A DNA stretch of 41,989 nucleotides from Phycisphaerales bacterium (GTDB lineage Bacteria; Planctomycetota; Phycisphaerae; SM23-33; FEN-1343). Below, one piece after another: positions 1 through 8,415 of this stretch; positions within the stretch are counted from its first letter, which is position 1; every line of letters begins with the position of its first letter. Under the pieces are notes generated by a model. The model saw nothing but the letters and a program-made list of their open reading frames with translations. It searched no databases and had not been told where the DNA came from. Location of the stretch: assembly GCA_003171335.1 (NCBI GenBank), contig PMYD01000065.1, positions 1 through 41,989 of the forward strand, read 5' to 3'. Position numbers and translations under genes: made by a program.

Positions 1-23
1 ATAATATCTTATAGACTAAGTTG

Positions 24-839
24 ATGGCATTCGACACTGGGTTCATTTACGTGTTTTCTGTGGGCTGGCGTCGGGCAATGTTCTATGACTTAAGCCCGCT
101 GGCCCCGAACGACCCAAAGGAAAGGGAATATGATGTGTCCACGGCGCTGGCGCAGTTCTACACATATTTGATGTTCCAAAGGCGTTTCAAGATTGCAGAT
201 CAGACGTGGCAAAGACTTTTTGAGGGCCAGTGGTTTCCTTTCATCACGCTAAAGGATTCAACAGTCAGGAACCTGATCGATCACGCAGCCAATTCATGGC
301 CACTCGATGATCTGTCGGAAGCCATCGCCGGCGAGGTTAGAGGTACACTTCCAGCGATGTTGCTGCGATGGAAGACTACGCAAGCCTTCGCCGACCACAT
401 CGAGTTCCTGGAAAATGCCTCGAAGCAATTCCTTTCCAAAGACTTCCTTTGCACTTCAGCTATCCTATTTCCACGCATCGAGGGCATTCTTCGGTCACAT
501 CAGAAGTTGACAGACCCCGGAGGGCAGGCTACTCAAACGGGACTCGCCGACAGCGCCGTAAAGATGGCGGAAAACCAGCGGCATCAGAATACGCCGCTTT
601 TGCCGCGACACTTCCAGGAATACCTCGAGAAAGTATACTTCGCCAATTTCGATCCGCATGATCCTAAAATCAAGATATCACGAAACAGCGTCGGCCATGG
701 TGTTGTACCGGGTGATGAATGCAACATAGAGGCAGCTGTAATCAGCCTGCTCCTAGTCGATCAGCTATGCTATCTCGTCTCTAAACCCTCAGAATCTGTC
801 CCTTTGAGAAGTAGCACGTGCAATATGCCCAGACGTTAA
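24..839 (+). CDS. hypothetical protein with HEPN-type RNase motif
   Basis: A 271-residue soluble protein with no signal peptide or membrane segment. Near the C-terminus (about residues 220-226) it reads RNSVGHG, which fits the R-x4-6-H motif of HEPN domains, followed by a hydrophobic helix ending in LLLVDQLCYL. An earlier helix, ILFPRIEGILRSH (about 148-159), also resembles the first half of such domains. HEPN proteins are often RNases or partners of minimal nucleotidyltransferases, and one of those lies just downstream on the opposite strand. An in-frame stop sits at 12-14. TTG (21) and ATG (24) follow directly with no Shine-Dalgarno sequence, so the N-terminus may be genuine or may be a trimmed remnant. 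The gene is visibly lower in GC than its neighbours, which suggests transfer. The function is unknown and the HEPN assignment rests on the motif alone. Confidence 0.7.
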   Translation: MAFDTGFIYVFSVGWRRAMFYDLSPLAPNDPKEREYDVSTALAQFYTYLMFQRRFKIADQTWQRLFEGQWFPFITLKDSTVRNLIDHAANSWPLDDLSEAIAGEVRGTLPAMLLRWKTTQAFADHIEFLENASKQFLSKDFLCTSAILFPRIEGILRSHQKLTDPGGQATQTGLADSAVKMAENQRHQNTPLLPRHFQEYLEKVYFANFDPHDPKIKISRNSVGHGVVPGDECNIEAAVISLLLVDQLCYLVSKPSESVPLRSSTCNMPRR

Positions 840-862
840 TGGCCCATTCAGCCGTCACCTCT

Positions 863-1195
863 TCAGCGGCGCTCATACAGGACCTTGCCTTCCCGCGCGG
901 CGGGGCGTTCGATGGTGCCGATGGTTTCCTTGCGCCAGGCAAAGTCCTGCGGCGTGGTGACGATGATATCCTTGGGCACGCGGATATCGTGCAGCGCCAT
1001 ACGGATTTCAAGCTGCTTGGCGCGTTTGTTGCCCTCCACGGGCATGACCACCAGCAGGTCCACGTCGCTGTCGGGGCCGGCCGTGCCGCGGGCGTGAGAG
1101 CCGAACAGAATGATTCGATCGGGATTGAAGCGGTCACGAATCCGCCGCACCATCGTGCGGATGTCTCGCATGCTGGTTTTTCGGCGGCTTCGCAT
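863..1195 (-). CDS. minimal nucleotidyltransferase (MNT) domain protein
   Basis: A 110-residue protein consisting of a single nucleotidyltransferase fold. The family motif GSHARG is at residues 32-37 and the metal-binding pair D-V-D is at 44-46, with a candidate third carboxylate (D76) in VPKDIIV. Members of this family transfer nucleotides to proteins or small molecules, and many are the antitoxin half of HEPN/MNT modules. The reading frame stays open upstream to 1381, but the extra sequence is low-quality and runs into an A-rich repeat. I therefore start at ATG 1195, with ATG 1171 as an alternative; neither has a clear ribosome-binding site. The gene converges with the HEPN-motif gene, with 23 bp between the stop codons. 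HEPN/MNT pairs normally run in the same direction, so a functional pairing is possible but not shown. Confidence 0.8.
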   Translation of the reverse strand: MRSRRKTSMRDIRTMVRRIRDRFNPDRIILFGSHARGTAGPDSDVDLLVVMPVEGNKRAKQLEIRMALHDIRVPKDIIVTTPQDFAWRKETIGTIERPAAREGKVLYERR

Positions 1196-1397
1196 TGGCG
1201 CCCCGCGGACCATGGGCCTACAAGCATCGCACAGCGCACGGCTGCGGACAGCCGTGGCACCGGGGAATAAACAAACTCCCGGCAGACTGGTCTCAACTAT
1301 AAGGATAGGTTGAGCGATGCGCCCCTGCAAGCCATAGGAGGCCTCATTTCCAGGCCCCCAATCGCAAATCACAAATCGCAAATCGAAAATGCTCTCA

Positions 1398-2126
1398 TCA
1401 CGCCGGGGCCGGTTTGGCCAGCGCGGCCTTTTTCTTCTTCGCCTGGCCGCCGTGGTACTGGCTTTGCTGATAGATAATGCCCACCGCGCCGGGGATGAGG
1501 ATCATCAGCGGCAGGAAGAAGTTGTTGGAGTTGATCTCGTTGCTCAGCGGCAGGGTGGGGCCCTCAAAGCGGAACATGAGGGCGAAGATGCCCGAGACGA
1601 GCATGAACGCGCCCTGGAGCCCCAGGCCGATGATGACGGTGGTCTGGAAGGCGATGAAGGTGAGCATGCCCACGATCACCATGCCCACCAGCGCCCCGGC
1701 CCAGGCGTGCTGGGCCCAGTTGGCGTAGCCCAGGGCATGCGCGCCGTAATACCACAGCACGTAGCCGAAGGCCGCGCCGGCCATCGCGCCCAGGATGCAC
1801 ACCGAGCCCTTCATCAGCGGCCAGGCGGTGGCGGCAAAGATGAGCGCCAGGCCAATGCCCAGGTAGATGTCCATGTGCGGACCGCCGATGCGGCCGCCGA
1901 TGTACAGGCCGGCCAGGCCGCCGCCGATCAGGGCGTCGAGGGCCACGAGGTACTTGTAGAACTTCCAGCCGCGGGCCAGGAACGCCACGCTCAAGACGAT
2001 CATGGCCAGGGCGGCTGCCGGATGCAGGATGTGCAGTTGGTCCAGGTAATTCGTCATGTAATTCTCAGGAGGCACGTTCATATCTCCCGTGGACTTCCAG
2101 GTCCACGACCTCTCACCGCCGGCCAT
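1398..2126 (-). CDS. polytopic membrane protein, TM198/DUF4203-like
   Basis: About 242 residues with six or seven hydrophobic helices separated by short loops, and a charged Lys/Ala/Pro-rich C-terminus (AKKKKAALAKPAPA). The repeated small-residue patterns (GGGLAGLYIGG, GAMAGAAFGYVLWYYG) resemble the DUF4203/TM198-like membrane family, but this is a resemblance and not a firm assignment. The start chosen overlaps the upstream stop as TGATG, which suggests translational coupling. A second ATG at 2081 is preceded closely by GGGAG and would give a protein without the first 15, poorly membrane-like residues. It is the last gene of the three-gene unit that begins with the rhomboid protease, so all three may act at the inner membrane. 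No catalytic motif is visible. Confidence 0.75.
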   Translation of the reverse strand: MAGGERSWTWKSTGDMNVPPENYMTNYLDQLHILHPAAALAMIVLSVAFLARGWKFYKYLVALDALIGGGLAGLYIGGRIGGPHMDIYLGIGLALIFAATAWPLMKGSVCILGAMAGAAFGYVLWYYGAHALGYANWAQHAWAGALVGMVIVGMLTFIAFQTTVIIGLGLQGAFMLVSGIFALMFRFEGPTLPLSNEINSNNFFLPLMILIPGAVGIIYQQSQYHGGQAKKKKAALAKPAPA

Positions 2127-2905
2127 CACCGCCGGCTGGGGCTCTTGGGCGGCGGCGGGGCCGCCTCGGTTTCCTGCTCGCTCTTCTTGCCGCGGCGGGC
2201 CTGTGCCCGCGATTGGTACACCATGCCCAGTGCCGCCAGCAGCACGGCCACTGCCAGCAGCGGCCAGATTCGCCAGCCGGCCGCCACATCAAAGCCCGGC
2301 CGGGCAGACTGGAGCAGGATGCACCCACCCATCACCGCTGCGGCCGCGCCCAGCACGCTGGTCATCAATATTCGCGTCGCCACTGGCCGGGCCAGGCCCG
2401 TAACCACGCCGACCAAACCGGGTAGCGCGATGCCCACCAACTCAGCCAGTTGGTACTTCTTCCAGAGCCAACTGATCCACTGGCCGACGACGTCGGCCGT
2501 CTTGGGCAGCCAGACGCCGAAACGCAACGAATCGGCAAAACCCTGCGGCGGCTTGCTCGCCGGCAGCACCGGCACGTTATGCAGAACGATCAGCAACGTC
2601 AGCGATGCCAGAACCGCACCCAGCAGCAATGCCCACCACAGCCGGGCCAGCACCGCGCCTACGGCCGCCAGCAGCAGGGCGGCCACGATCATCAGCACGC
2701 CGGGCTTGGCGTCCACGGTCGTCGCGATGGCACTGCCCAAGGCTGCGCCCGCGGCCGCCAGGATCAACGCCGAAACGATGCGCCACACGGCCACGCGGCC
2801 AAACGCCAGCAGCACCAGGCCGGCAATCAGCGCCGCCAAGCCGATCAGCATGCCCGCAGCGCCCACAGGCAGGGCGAGTGGGGCGATTTTCAGCACGCCG
2901 AACAT
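2126..2905 (-). CDS. polytopic membrane protein of unknown function
   Basis: A 259-residue protein rich in Ala, Leu, Gly and Val with about seven predicted membrane helices. The soluble tail (QARRGKKSEQETEAAPPPP...) is positively charged, then proline-rich. A central loop (about residues 110-145, with PPQGFADSLRFGVWLPKTADVV) is probably exposed on one side of the membrane. I recognise no family. It lies 6 bp downstream of the rhomboid protease gene and overlaps the next membrane-protein gene at TGATG, so the three are almost certainly co-transcribed. The pairing with a protease suggests a membrane-associated complex or substrate relation, which is inference only. Confidence 0.75.
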   Translation of the reverse strand: MFGVLKIAPLALPVGAAGMLIGLAALIAGLVLLAFGRVAVWRIVSALILAAAGAALGSAIATTVDAKPGVLMIVAALLLAAVGAVLARLWWALLLGAVLASLTLLIVLHNVPVLPASKPPQGFADSLRFGVWLPKTADVVGQWISWLWKKYQLAELVGIALPGLVGVVTGLARPVATRILMTSVLGAAAAVMGGCILLQSARPGFDVAAGWRIWPLLAVAVLLAALGMVYQSRAQARRGKKSEQETEAAPPPPKSPSRR

Positions 2906-2911
2906 GCCTTG

Positions 2912-4084
2912 TTAGCGCCTCAGCGCCTCCAGCTCCGCCTTGGCCATGGCCAGCTTGGTGTCTTCGGTCAACTCCGCGAGCGCCCGGCGGAGGTTCTCTT
3001 CCGCGCGGTCGGCCTGCTTTAAGTATCGACCGTAAATGATCCCCAGCATCAGCCGGATGTCCCCGGCGTGCTCGTAGGTGGGGTAGTACTTCAGGAGCTG
3101 CTCGTAGGCGGTGGCGGCCTGGGGGTAGCGCTGGTCGGTCATGAGGTAGTTGGCGATGTCGAGCTGCTGCTGGCGCGGCAGCACGGCTTCGTCGGTCAGG
3201 TTGATCAACTCGAGGTATTTGCCCGTGGCCTGGGGGAGGTTGCCCTGGGCGTGCAGGTCGCTGATCTGCCGCCGCAGGTCCATGGCCATGGCGGCGGCGG
3301 TGTCGGTGCGGGTGCGGGAATCCACCTGGCGGGCGCCGACGCGGTGCTCGCCGTGATGGCCGCCCTTGAAGATGTTGGCGCCGAACGGGTCGTACCCTTG
3401 CGAAACCATCCGGCGGTATTGCGAGCGGCGGCGCTGGGCCTTGACCAAGCTCAGAAGGTCGTACACATCGCGCGGCAGAATGCCCATGCCCAGCAAGATG
3501 CCCGCCACCGCCACGCCGTAGCCGTAACCTGCCAAGTGGGCGATAAAGGCCACCTGGCCGCCGGCGCCCGTCAACGAGGCCCACAGGTTAAACACGAACT
3601 GGAAGCCCAGGAAATACACGCTGGAGATTTCCAGCGGCACCACGGCGTAAAACAGCCAGGCGATGACGGTCACCCGCACGCGGGGGAAGAGCACCAGGTA
3701 CGCCCCAGTTACCGCGGAGATGGCGCCCGAGGCCCCCAGCACCGGCCCCTGGCCGCCCAGCAGAATGTAGCCGATGCAGCTTCCCACGCCGCCGGCAAGG
3801 TAAAACGCGGCGTAGGCAACGTGACCCATGCGGTCGTTGACGGCGTTCCCGAACACCCACAAGAACAGCATGTTGCCCAGGATGTGCCCCCAGCCGGCGT
3901 GCAGGAACAGGCACGAGAAGAACTGCACCAGTTGCGGGGCTTGGGGGTCCAGCAAGAACGGCCTAATCTTGTTACCCAATTGCCGCTGGATGAACAGGAA
4001 AACAAATGCGTTGGCGGCAATGAGGGCGTAGTTCACCAGCGGCCGCTGGGACTGGCGATAGTCTGTGCGAATCGGCAGAAGCAT
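2912..4084 (-). CDS. rhomboid-family intramembrane serine protease with TPR-like tail
   Basis: A 390-residue protein. Residues about 15-210 hold six membrane helices with the rhomboid hallmarks: H67-x3-N71 (HILGN), the catalytic serine S119 in GASGA, and the catalytic histidine H183 in AHLAGYGYG. These residues make it likely to be an active protease that cleaves transmembrane segments. A charged linker (about 210-260) is followed by a helical tail of about 120 residues with TPR-like pairs (for example ANYLMTDQRYPQAATAYEQ), which may hold substrates or partners in the cytoplasm. Rhomboids with a helical repeat tail are common in Planctomycetes. It is the first gene of an operon with two membrane proteins. 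Its start lies beside the palindrome-rich gap, which probably contains its promoter, although none is obvious. Confidence 0.93.
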   Translation of the reverse strand: MLLPIRTDYRQSQRPLVNYALIAANAFVFLFIQRQLGNKIRPFLLDPQAPQLVQFFSCLFLHAGWGHILGNMLFLWVFGNAVNDRMGHVAYAAFYLAGGVGSCIGYILLGGQGPVLGASGAISAVTGAYLVLFPRVRVTVIAWLFYAVVPLEISSVYFLGFQFVFNLWASLTGAGGQVAFIAHLAGYGYGVAVAGILLGMGILPRDVYDLLSLVKAQRRRSQYRRMVSQGYDPFGANIFKGGHHGEHRVGARQVDSRTRTDTAAAMAMDLRRQISDLHAQGNLPQATGKYLELINLTDEAVLPRQQQLDIANYLMTDQRYPQAATAYEQLLKYYPTYEHAGDIRLMLGIIYGRYLKQADRAEENLRRALAELTEDTKLAMAKAELEALRR

Positions 4085-4202
4085 TCTATTTCCCGCTAGT
4101 TACGGAGCCGAGATACTCTGCATCTTATCGTCCGGCAGAAGGCCAAACCAGCAGTCTTCCCGGCCGCCGGCCGGGGCCGGCACGAGCGGAATTGCCGCCG
4201 CG

Positions 4203-4602
4203 GACTTCGACAAAGTCGGAGTCGCCCTTAGCCCGAAGCAAAGTATGCTTCATTCACTTCATCTCCGAGATGAAGTGATTGCCTGGGCCAAGTCTTACTT
4301 GCGATCAAGAGCATGGCTCAGGAGGTGACTCCAAAAGATTTGGAGTCGCCCGGCAGCGACTGCGAAATTTTCGCAGTCGACTCCGACAAAGTCGGAGTCG
4401 CGCGGCAGAGAACCCCCGAAAATGCTCTCGTACCCCAATATGTAGTGGGTTCGCCAGCATCGGCTACTAGCGACTCCAAGGAATTTGGAGTCGCCCCCCG
4501 TCGACTCCGACAATGTCGGAGTCGCGCCTGGCTGCCGGCAAGACGTTCCTGGCGGGAAGCAACTGCTGAAATTCCGCAGTTGACTCCGCCACTGTCGGAG
4601 TC
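4203..4602. repeat. cluster of eight 21-bp palindromes in an 840-bp gene-free gap
   Basis: The gap between the rhomboid gene and the beta-galactosidase (4085-4923) has no credible gene. It holds eight imperfect palindromes, each exactly 21 bp: 4203-4223, 4327-4347, 4358-4378, 4379-4399, 4472-4492, 4503-4523, 4561-4581 and 4582-4602. Most have the form GACTCC-N9-GGAGTC, with the arms extended by AAA/TTT or GAC/GTC. Two variants use GACTGC/GCAGTC or AACTGC/GCAGTT. A separate 23-bp palindrome, with arms CACTTCATCTC, is at 4255-4277. Two pairs abut directly; the other spacings are irregular, so this is not a CRISPR. Each unit would form a hairpin in RNA or DNA. They may be REP-like mobile palindromes or protein-binding sites. 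Confidence 0.85.
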
Positions 4603-4923
4603 CTACCCGAGAAATTGGCGGATAAGTGTAGGGTATATACCATACACTTACGATCCAGGTCTTGAGATTCTTCTTCAAGAATGGCAAAAAAGGGCCGCAA
4701 ATTCCCCCGCTAATTATTACGTAATCTATTGTACAATAAAGCGTTATAGTTAGCAACGCCAGTATTCTCCTCTAATCGTTCCGATTCCAAATCCGTCAAG
4801 CCAGGGGACAGGCAAACACCTTGCGTCCATCTTTTTGGGTTGCAACTGCGATATACCTAGCTACACTGGCGGTTTGGAAAGCCTGTCAATGCCTGTCGTT
4901 GTGAAGGTGGGGACCGAGGCAAG

Positions 4924-7596
4924 ATGGCCGCTGTTACATACGACAGACGGAGTTTCATGGTCGATGGCAAGCGTCTTTGGCTTGTCAGCGGCGCGGTGCA
5001 CTACTTCCGCATGCCCGCGGCGCTGTGGCAGGACCGCTTGACCAAGGCCATGCGCGGCGGCCTCAATTGCATCGAGACCTACATCCCCTGGAACTTCCAC
5101 GAGCCGGCCGAGGGCAAGTGGTATTTCTCGGGCGACCATGATGTTGCGGAATTCATCCAGCAGGCCGGCGACATGGGCCTGTACGTGATCGTCCGCCCGG
5201 GGCCGTACATCTGCGCCGAGTGGGATTTCGGCGGCCTGCCCGCCTGGCTGACCACCAAGCCCAATATCCAGTACCGCAACAACAGCGCGGTTTACACGCA
5301 CTACTACGACAAGTATCTGCGGCAGGTATTGCCGCGGATCGTGCCGCTGCAGGTAAGCCAGGGCGGCAACGTCATCGCGATTCAGAATGAGAACGAGTAC
5401 TTCATGACGACCCAGCCGGATCGCCAGGAGTATCTCGATTTCATCACGCAGCTCTACCGCCGCAGCGGCATTGACGTGCCAATCCTGACGTGCAACGGGT
5501 TGACACAGCCCCTGGTGGCCGATGCCATCGAGTGCATCAACGCGTGGGATAGCGCGGTGTCCCAGGCCCGCAAGCTCAAGGCTATGCAACCCGAAGCGCC
5601 CATGCTGGCGACGGAGCTGTGGTCGGGCTGGTTCGATGTCTGGGGCAATGAGCATAACCGCAGAGATCCGCGGCACATTGCCCGGCGCGCCCTGGAGCTG
5701 CTGGGCGCCGGCGCCCAGGTGAACTACTACATGTACCACGGCGGCACGAATTTCGGCTTCTGGGGCGGCCGGACCGTCGGCAGCGACCACCATTTCATCA
5801 CGACCAGTTACGACTATGACGCCCCCATCGCCGAGGGCGGCGGACTGACGCGCGGCTACTACCTGTTGCGGCTGATCAACCTGATGGCCCACTATTTTGC
5901 CGATGCGCTGTCCCAGGCCGAGCCGGTGCCTTCGGCGGCGACGATGCAGCATACGGCCGCCTTTACCCGCCGCGGCGCCGGCGGCCGCCTGACCGTGGTG
6001 ACCAACAACGGCGATGACGCCATCGAGACGGCCGACCTGGTGCTGGATGATGGCCGGGTATTGCCGGTCGATCTGCGGCACTTCGGGGCCGTGGCGGTTT
6101 TCAGCGATCTGCCCCTGGGCGAGCGGCACGTGCTGGATTACAGCAACCTGATGCCCCTTTGCCTGATCGGCGATGTGCTGGTCCTGCACGGCGCCCCCGG
6201 CCAGCGCGGCGTGGTGAGCATTGATGGCCAGGAAGCCGCCGTCGAGGTGCCTGGCGATGATGCTCCGCTGCACCTGGAGCACCAGGGCCTGCACCTGGTG
6301 GTGATGAACTCGGTCGCCGCAGAACGAGTCTGGCCGCTGGAGGGCCGGCTGATCGCCGGGCCGGCTTTTGTCGGCGAGACCCTGGATGACCTGGTGATGG
6401 ATGCGGCCGCGAAACGCTATTTCACCATCAGTCCGCAGGGGCAGGTGGCAACTGCCAAGCCGCCGTCGCACCCGGCCCGCCAGCCGCACGCGCCGACCTT
6501 GGGCACGTTCAAGCGTGTCGCCTCGTGCGAAGAGGTCGTTAACGCCGATGGCTTCAGCGAGATGGGCCGCCCGCGGCTGCTGGCGCAGATGGGCGTCGAT
6601 CGCGGCTACGGGTGGTACCGCGTGAGCGTCCAATCAGCCCGTGCGGCCACGCGGCACATTTTCCTGCCCGACTGCGAAGACCGCGCCGCCGTGTTCGTCA
6701 ACGGCAAGCCGGCCGGCGTGTGGGGCCGCGGCGCCGGCGCCCAACGCACGCCGCTGCCGGTGTCGCTCAAGAGCGGCCCCAACGACCTGGTCTTCCTGGT
6801 CGACAACCTGGGCAGGTTCAACTTCGGCTTTAACCTGGGCGAGCCCAAGGGCATCTGGGGCGATGTGTACACGGCCGTGGGCGTGCGGCCGGGTCCGTGG
6901 AAGGTCCGGCGGGCCCAGCCCAAGGAGTTTTCACGGCGGATCATCCCTCGCAACCAGCAATGCCTGATGAACGGTCTGGGGGCGGATGAGCCGTGGGTGG
7001 CCCAGACGAGCTTCGCGCTGGCCAAGCCGATGCCGGTGCACGTGCAGTTCTCCAACCTGCCGCACAACGTGGTGCTGTTCTTCAATGACCGGCAGATGGG
7101 GTTCTTCCCGGCGATGCACGGCGGCTGGGGCGATGTGCTGCTCACCGGCGAAGTCCGCAAGGGTGTCAACCGCCTGGGGCTGCTGGTCTGGGGCAACCTG
7201 GATCCGCGCGAGCTGGCGGCGGCGTTCCACCTGTTTCGGCTGGAAGACAATCTGACGGCCGATGCCCGCTGGCAGTTTCGGCCCTGGACGACGCCGGGGG
7301 CAACGGCCGATTCGTCGGCGGCGCCGCGCGGCGCGCCGGCCTGGTTCCGCGCTGGCTTTACCGCCAAGGGCGGCGAGGACCCGCTGTTCTTGCGAATCGC
7401 CGGGGCGTACAAAGGGCAGATCTTCCTGAACGGCCATAACCTGGGCCGCTTCTGGACGATCGGCCCGCAGCAGCATTACTATCTGCCGGCCTGCTGGCTG
7501 GAGGAGCGCAACGAACTGCTGATCTTCAGCGAGACCGGCGCTGTCCCGACCGGCAGCAAGCTGGAGATCCGCCCGCTGGGACCATACCGCAGTTGA
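4924..7596 (+). CDS. beta-galactosidase, glycoside hydrolase family 35
   Basis: An 890-residue enzyme that should release terminal beta-galactose from oligo- or polysaccharides. The N-terminal TIM barrel (about residues 5-330) carries the family 35 signature: the GGNVIAIQNENEY stretch with proton donor E158, and the nucleophile E231 in ATELWSGWFD. The sequence ARPGPYICAEW-like segment (RPGPYICAEWDFGG, 91-104) is also typical. Beta-sandwich domains follow, and the C-terminal jelly roll ends with the family pattern NGHNLGRFWTIGPQ and ENELLIF-like residues. There is no signal peptide, so it probably acts in the cytoplasm on imported sugars. The ATG is preceded by a purine-rich GAGGCAAG. It stands alone, without sugar transporters or other hydrolases beside it. 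Activity on substrates other than galactosides cannot be excluded. Confidence 0.95.
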   Translation: MAAVTYDRRSFMVDGKRLWLVSGAVHYFRMPAALWQDRLTKAMRGGLNCIETYIPWNFHEPAEGKWYFSGDHDVAEFIQQAGDMGLYVIVRPGPYICAEWDFGGLPAWLTTKPNIQYRNNSAVYTHYYDKYLRQVLPRIVPLQVSQGGNVIAIQNENEYFMTTQPDRQEYLDFITQLYRRSGIDVPILTCNGLTQPLVADAIECINAWDSAVSQARKLKAMQPEAPMLATELWSGWFDVWGNEHNRRDPRHIARRALELLGAGAQVNYYMYHGGTNFGFWGGRTVGSDHHFITTSYDYDAPIAEGGGLTRGYYLLRLINLMAHYFADALSQAEPVPSAATMQHTAAFTRRGAGGRLTVVTNNGDDAIETADLVLDDGRVLPVDLRHFGAVAVFSDLPLGERHVLDYSNLMPLCLIGDVLVLHGAPGQRGVVSIDGQEAAVEVPGDDAPLHLEHQGLHLVVMNSVAAERVWPLEGRLIAGPAFVGETLDDLVMDAAAKRYFTISPQGQVATAKPPSHPARQPHAPTLGTFKRVASCEEVVNADGFSEMGRPRLLAQMGVDRGYGWYRVSVQSARAATRHIFLPDCEDRAAVFVNGKPAGVWGRGAGAQRTPLPVSLKSGPNDLVFLVDNLGRFNFGFNLGEPKGIWGDVYTAVGVRPGPWKVRRAQPKEFSRRIIPRNQQCLMNGLGADEPWVAQTSFALAKPMPVHVQFSNLPHNVVLFFNDRQMGFFPAMHGGWGDVLLTGEVRKGVNRLGLLVWGNLDPRELAAAFHLFRLEDNLTADARWQFRPWTTPGATADSSAAPRGAPAWFRAGFTAKGGEDPLFLRIAGAYKGQIFLNGHNLGRFWTIGPQQHYYLPACWLEERNELLIFSETGAVPTGSKLEIRPLGPYRS

Positions 7597-7653
7597 TACC
7601 GCGACGGCCGATCGCACCCTCGCCGCCGGCTGCCAACTCCCAAAGGTGAACCA

Positions 7654-7683
7654 TTGCAAGGGGGCGTGCCGTTTCGCTACCAT
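7654..7683 (+). promoter_or_regulatory. possible sigma-70-like promoter for the ferredoxin gene
   Basis: TTGCAA (7654-7659) and TACCAT (7678-7683) are separated by 18 bp in the 149-bp gap ahead of the ferredoxin gene. Both hexamers match the consensus only moderately, so this is a weak prediction. Confidence 0.3.
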
Positions 7684-7693
7684 ACGCCCCGTA

Positions 7694-7715
7694 CCGGCCG
7701 AGAGCGGCCGGCTTT
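7694..7715 (+). terminator. hairpin followed by T-run after the beta-galactosidase
   Basis: CCGGCCG (7694-7700), loop AGAG, CGGCCGG (7705-7711), then CTTTT. The seven-base GC stem and short T-run resemble an intrinsic terminator for the galactosidase gene. It also lies inside the leader of the ferredoxin gene if the promoter at 7654 is real, where it could act as an attenuating or stabilising hairpin. Confidence 0.45.
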
Positions 7716-7745
7716 TATGTACGGCTCAGAAGGAGCGGAAGGAAT

Positions 7746-7916
7746 ATGGCTTACAAGATTACCGATGCCTGCGTGGCCTGCGGCGCCTGCAAGGATTCCT
7801 GCCCCGTCGAGGCGATTAAGGAAGGCGACCCGATCTACAAGATCGACGCCGCCACCTGCATCGACTGCGGCTCGTGCGTGGATGCCTGCCCCTCCGAGGC
7901 GATCGAGCAGGGCTGA
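7746..7916 (+). CDS. 2[4Fe-4S] ferredoxin, clostridial type
   Basis: A 56-residue ferredoxin. It has two cysteine clusters of the form C-x2-C-x2-C-x3-C-P: CVACGACKDSCP (residues 9-20) and CIDCGSCVDACP (38-49). These bind two cubane iron-sulfur clusters for low-potential electron transfer in the cytoplasm. The pseudo-symmetry (CPVEAI and CPSEAI) is typical of the family, and the length is the usual one. The start is well supported by AAGGAG and GGAAGG just upstream of the ATG. It is a single-gene unit between the beta-galactosidase and dnaA and has no obvious redox partner beside it. Such ferredoxins serve anaerobic oxidoreductases, so the gene hints at an anaerobic or facultative host. Confidence 0.96.
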   Translation: MAYKITDACVACGACKDSCPVEAIKEGDPIYKIDAATCIDCGSCVDACPSEAIEQG

Positions 7917-8415
7917 TCTGACCGACAGCAGGCCGCGGGGCCGCCGCGGGCGATTCGCGCCTGCGGCGGCCTCGTGCGCGCGCTGACGGGGGAGTCAGGG
8001 CTTCGGCGCCCCTTGCTTCCGTAAGGGGGGCAGGAGCTTCATCACGCCTCACCATTCCCGTTTCCAACGATGAGAATGGGTTTGCGCAAGAGAATGGGCC
8101 GCTCCATGAGCGGCCCATTCCACATGGTCAGGTCCGTCGGCGATCCATGCCGGTGGGGGATCCCTCCCGCCCGCCCCGCTTGGGGCCGGTCCTGCCCAAC
8201 GCCGCGCGCCCGGTCGAAAAGGATGGCCCGGTCGGCCTTCCTTGGCAACCGGGTTGGCGGCACAGGCTTTTGGCCGGTGTCTTTCCGTCCCACTCTGCTC
8301 CGGGCCCGCCGGTCGCCGTGAGGCGATCCGTGCCCCGCCGCGACTCCACTTTGCGGCCGCGGATCGGCTGCCCGGGCACCGTCGGCCTCTCGGACCGGCG
8401 ATACCTCGGCGGCGG
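7917..8415. other. 500-bp gene-free gap with hairpins and a repeat remnant
   Basis: No convincing gene is seen between the ferredoxin and the end of dnaA. A GC-rich hairpin-forming run follows the ferredoxin stop (about 7930-7970) and may serve as its terminator, though without a T-run. A perfect 10-bp-arm inverted repeat, ATGGGCCGCT-N5-AGCGGCCCAT, lies at about 8093-8117. Around 8220-8300 the minus strand would read TGQKPVPP in translation, which resembles the short dispersed repeats that give TGxxPVP-like spurious peptides in planctomycete genomes. Only one such copy is in this window. Confidence 0.4.

Noticed and set aside
4203..4602. Possible CRISPR array
   Set aside because: The units are palindromes with variable middles and irregular spacing of 0 to about 100 bp; there are no constant repeats with unique spacers and no cas genes.
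4861..6633. A 590-codon frame opposite the beta-galactosidase
   Set aside because: It mirrors a gene with full GH35 motifs and has no domain likeness of its own.
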